Positions 62,123-64,000 of a stretch of DNA of 64,000 nucleotides are shown here, one piece after another. Under the pieces are notes generated by a model. The model was not told where the DNA came from. It saw nothing but the letters and a program-made list of their open reading frames with translations, and made no database searches. Where the stretch lies: positions 62,001 to 126,000 of the forward strand of contig JAJNPV010000050.1 of NCBI GenBank assembly GCA_021155195.1, in the 5' to 3' direction. The stretch's first letter is position 1; every line of letters begins with the position of its first letter. A program made the position numbers and the translations under genes. This DNA is from Ohtaekwangia sp. Lineage in GTDB: Bacteria > Bacteroidota > Bacteroidia > Cytophagales > Cyclobacteriaceae.

Positions 62123-62839
62123 TTATTGAATTCGCACATAATTCACTTTACTTAAATCCCAGTCTATTACTAATCCCTTTCCTATTCCTTCCGCTGTCTT
62201 TTTTCCGTACAACAGCTGCACCAAATAAAGGGCGGGGTCATAGGACTTTGCTCCACCAGCAGATGTAATCATACGGGTATCGTGAACAAAGCTTACCTCC
62301 TCATGTACCGTAAGTTTTGGAAAAGTTTCTTTAAATTTTTGGATATCGCCTGGAAATGTGGTGCAATGATACGTGTCTAACATTCCAGCTTTGGCCAATA
62401 CAAAGGCTCCATCGCAAAGAGACATTACGTAGAGTGCTTTTTTCCCAGAAGATTTTACAAAGTCTATCAATTCCGTATTCTCCAAATCTGAGGTCATGCT
62501 ATACTCGGCACTGGGTACAATTAGTATGTCAATAACCGGAAGTGAATCGGAATTAAAGGAATAATCAGGCAAAATGCGTAGACCTTCAAAGGTTTTAATG
62601 GCTTGCAGGGAGGGTGCCACAGTAAAGACATTTACACCAGAATCGTTGTGAAAGATGGTATGCTGAAGTACATCCATAGGCGCAATCAACTCAGAATTGT
62701 AAACTCCATCTACAATCAAAAAAGCTGCATTCAAAACGCGATCGGGCATTACAGGTGGGCCTAACTCCGAGCTTTGGTTTCCATTATTACACGAGGTTGC
62801 CCACGCAATTAAAAAACCGATCAGATAAATTTTTGTCAT
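62123..62839 (-). CDS. DJ-1/PfpI-like lipoprotein
   Basis: A 238-aa protein with a lipoprotein signal (WATSC, Cys near 17) and a DJ-1/PfpI fold: AAFLIVDGVYNSELIAPMDV, DILIVPSAEYS and VMSLCDGAFVLAKAGMLD with the nucleophile-elbow Cys. The C-terminal TSAGGAKSYDPALYLVQLLY is as in AraC-type GATase_1-like domains. A lipidated DJ-1 member is uncommon; catalysis is unknown. TAACTTTG at 62860-62853 is a possible -7 element. Confidence 0.82.
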   Translation of the reverse strand: MTKIYLIGFLIAWATSCNNGNQSSELGPPVMPDRVLNAAFLIVDGVYNSELIAPMDVLQHTIFHNDSGVNVFTVAPSLQAIKTFEGLRILPDYSFNSDSLPVIDILIVPSAEYSMTSDLENTELIDFVKSSGKKALYVMSLCDGAFVLAKAGMLDTYHCTTFPGDIQKFKETFPKLTVHEEVSFVHDTRMITSAGGAKSYDPALYLVQLLYGKKTAEGIGKGLVIDWDLSKVNYVRIQ

Positions 62840-62879
62840 ACTTTCATTTACTCAAAGTTACGAATCCTTACGTGAGGTT

Positions 62880-63497
62880 TTAAAATTTGAAAACCGTTGC
62901 TTTGATAAAACCATGGCAACCCCTTTTGCTATCAACCAACCTACCGTCAACTTGCTTCAAAGTCTCTTGCCATGCAGGAAGTGAACCTGTTTTTAGTCCA
63001 GTAGTAATTGAAAAAAAACGATACATCACCCAAAGCATAATTCTATGCCATTTCTTCTCCGACACAAAATCGGTCGCAAACCAACTGGCATTGGGTTGTA
63101 GGTGCTCTTTTATTTGAACTACTACCCCGGCAAGATGTTCATCACTAAAAAGATCGAGGTAGAAGTTAGTTATTACACAATCATACTTTTCATCCTCAAT
63201 ACTGCTTTCCGTTCCTTCAATGAATTTTATATTTTGCTTTTCGTTGGTATTAAGTTTTGCCTTATCAAGCATCTTTGGGGATAGTTCAATATAATCAATT
63301 GCAAGCGAGGGATTAACCTCAAAAATAAAAGGAAGAATCCATCCGGTTCCTCCACCCAATATTAATAGCCTTTGTTTTTGCTTAAGATGATGCAGAAAGT
63401 GAAGTTGTGAGGTTTGAATACTCTTTCCGATTACCAACCGTGCCAACGAGTCGTAAATAGGAGTTAAGCGATCAAATCCCTTTGCCAAGGAATTCAT
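62880..63497 (-). CDS. Class I SAM-dependent methyltransferase
   Basis: A 205-aa enzyme with a Rossmann-like SAM site LLILGGGTGWILPFI, DYIELSPKMLDKAK (acidic loop) and YDCVITNFYLDLF (motif IV region). It resembles UbiE/quinone-type methyltransferases loosely. Start overlaps the stop of the UbiA-like gene upstream by 4 bp, suggesting joint action on a prenylated quinone- or lipid-like compound (inference). Confidence 0.82.
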   Translation of the reverse strand: MNSLAKGFDRLTPIYDSLARLVIGKSIQTSQLHFLHHLKQKQRLLILGGGTGWILPFIFEVNPSLAIDYIELSPKMLDKAKLNTNEKQNIKFIEGTESSIEDEKYDCVITNFYLDLFSDEHLAGVVVQIKEHLQPNASWFATDFVSEKKWHRIMLWVMYRFFSITTGLKTGSLPAWQETLKQVDGRLVDSKRGCHGFIKATVFKF

Positions 63498-64000
63498 AAG
63501 AATAATCCGATGGCCGGAATAAAAAAAACAGCATCCCCCAACAGTCGATAGCGTGCATTAGTTTGAAAGAAGTCATGAAAATAAAAGATGCCCATTAATA
63601 CTACTGTCATAGAGAGAAAAAGAAATGGCGCTACTTGCCATGAGGTTTGTACGAGTATCCAGATTGCAATTAAAAAGTTAATGACTCCTAAAGAAATTAA
63701 CCATTTTCCAGTTGTTGTTTTACCATACCGAATCACAAAAGATGAGTGGCCGTCTTGCTTGTCGGAAGCGTATTCAAACCAGGAAAAAAGTAAAAGGTTA
63801 ATTAAAGCAATAATAAAAAGTTGGGCGATTAGCAGTTGCGCCACAAAAGAGATTTCAGAAGTTACCGATAGAGTGGAAAGAAGAACGCCTGCTGTGTAGA
63901 TGATAGCCACAAAGAATTCTTTTGCTTTTAAGTGCTTTTGAAGCAGTAAATACAACCCCGCTAAAAGCGATAGAAAAATACCGCCAATCAAAACTTGAGG
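63494..64000 (-). CDS. UbiA-like prenyltransferase, 5' end outside the window
   Basis: The visible C-terminal ~168 residues form about five membrane helices. The segment WFEYASDKQDGHSSFVIRYG holds a D-x-DGH-like motif corresponding to the second Asp-rich motif of UbiA prenyltransferases. The frame remains open to the window edge, so the start and first Asp-rich motif lie beyond it. It overlaps the methyltransferase gene by 4 bp. Confidence 0.65.
   Translation of the reverse strand, partial: PQVLIGGIFLSLLAGLYLLLQKHLKAKEFFVAIIYTAGVLLSTLSVTSEISFVAQLLIAQLFIIALINLLLFSWFEYASDKQDGHSSFVIRYGKTTTGKWLISLGVINFLIAIWILVQTSWQVAPFLFLSMTVVLMGIFYFHDFFQTNARYRLLGDAVFFIPAIGLFL

Overview
The window is chromosomal DNA from a member of the Bacteroidota, most likely order Cytophagales (family not resolved). 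Signs are a secreted protein with a type IX secretion (T9SS) C-terminal sorting domain, TAnnTTTG / TTTG-type promoters, type II glutamine synthetase, orphan TonB-plug modules, a run of SurA-like foldases, an M56/BlaI regulator pair and gene starts without clear Shine-Dalgarno sites. The DNA is AT-rich and gene-dense; most of it is housekeeping and metabolic, and the unusual material is in two short segments.

Layout. 1-4.5 kb is an accessory patch: a GIY-YIG nuclease gene, five copies of a ~170-bp palindromic repeat, a phospholipase-D-like protein, a degenerate repeat relic, a three-gene HNH nuclease unit and a GC-rich segment that can fold as a structured RNA. 4.5-8 kb has a creatininase-family enzyme, a FlgO/HEAT protein and a small CsbD-like protein. 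8.2-12 kb is a nitrogen-assimilation unit (ammonium transporter, outer-membrane porin, GSII). 12.5-20.6 kb has a MarR regulator, a ClC chloride channel, a sugar-acid dehydratase and an SDR split by a HepT/MntA toxin-antitoxin pair, a YdeI-like protein, an alpha/beta hydrolase and an aldo/keto reductase gene broken by an amber codon. 20.7-21.1 kb holds tRNA-Val, a frameshifted GIY-YIG gene and a second, altered 3' part of the same tRNA. 21.2-32.4 kb has an AsmA-like protein, mazG, glmM, a cysteine desulfurase, a two-component system and a MoxR ATPase. 32.5-36.6 kb is a periplasmic foldase operon. 36.8-39.6 kb is a partner-switching module (HATPase, STAS, PP2C). 39.8-43.9 kb has a T9SS cargo, guaB, rlpA and a TSUP transporter. 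44-49.6 kb is a TetR-controlled ABC/HlyD/TolC export operon. 49.6-58.8 kb has an amine oxidase, NadR-like kinase, MFS exporter, BlaI with an M56-M23 fusion sensor, a Tat-exported class V aminotransferase-fold protein and a penicillin acylase homologue. 58.8-64 kb has a VTT membrane protein, a GNAT-like protein, a PAS histidine kinase, a DJ-1-like lipoprotein, a methyltransferase and a UbiA-like prenyltransferase cut by the window end.

Strongest candidates for something little described are (1) the GIY-YIG gene beside the five-copy palindromic repeat array together with (2) the second GIY-YIG gene inserted between tRNA-Val and a duplicated tRNA 3' end. Both look like minimal nuclease-linked repeat elements. 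Next come an M56 membrane protease fused to an intact M23 endopeptidase domain under a BlaI operator, and an ABC exporter whose Walker B, catalytic Glu and H-loop positions are all altered.
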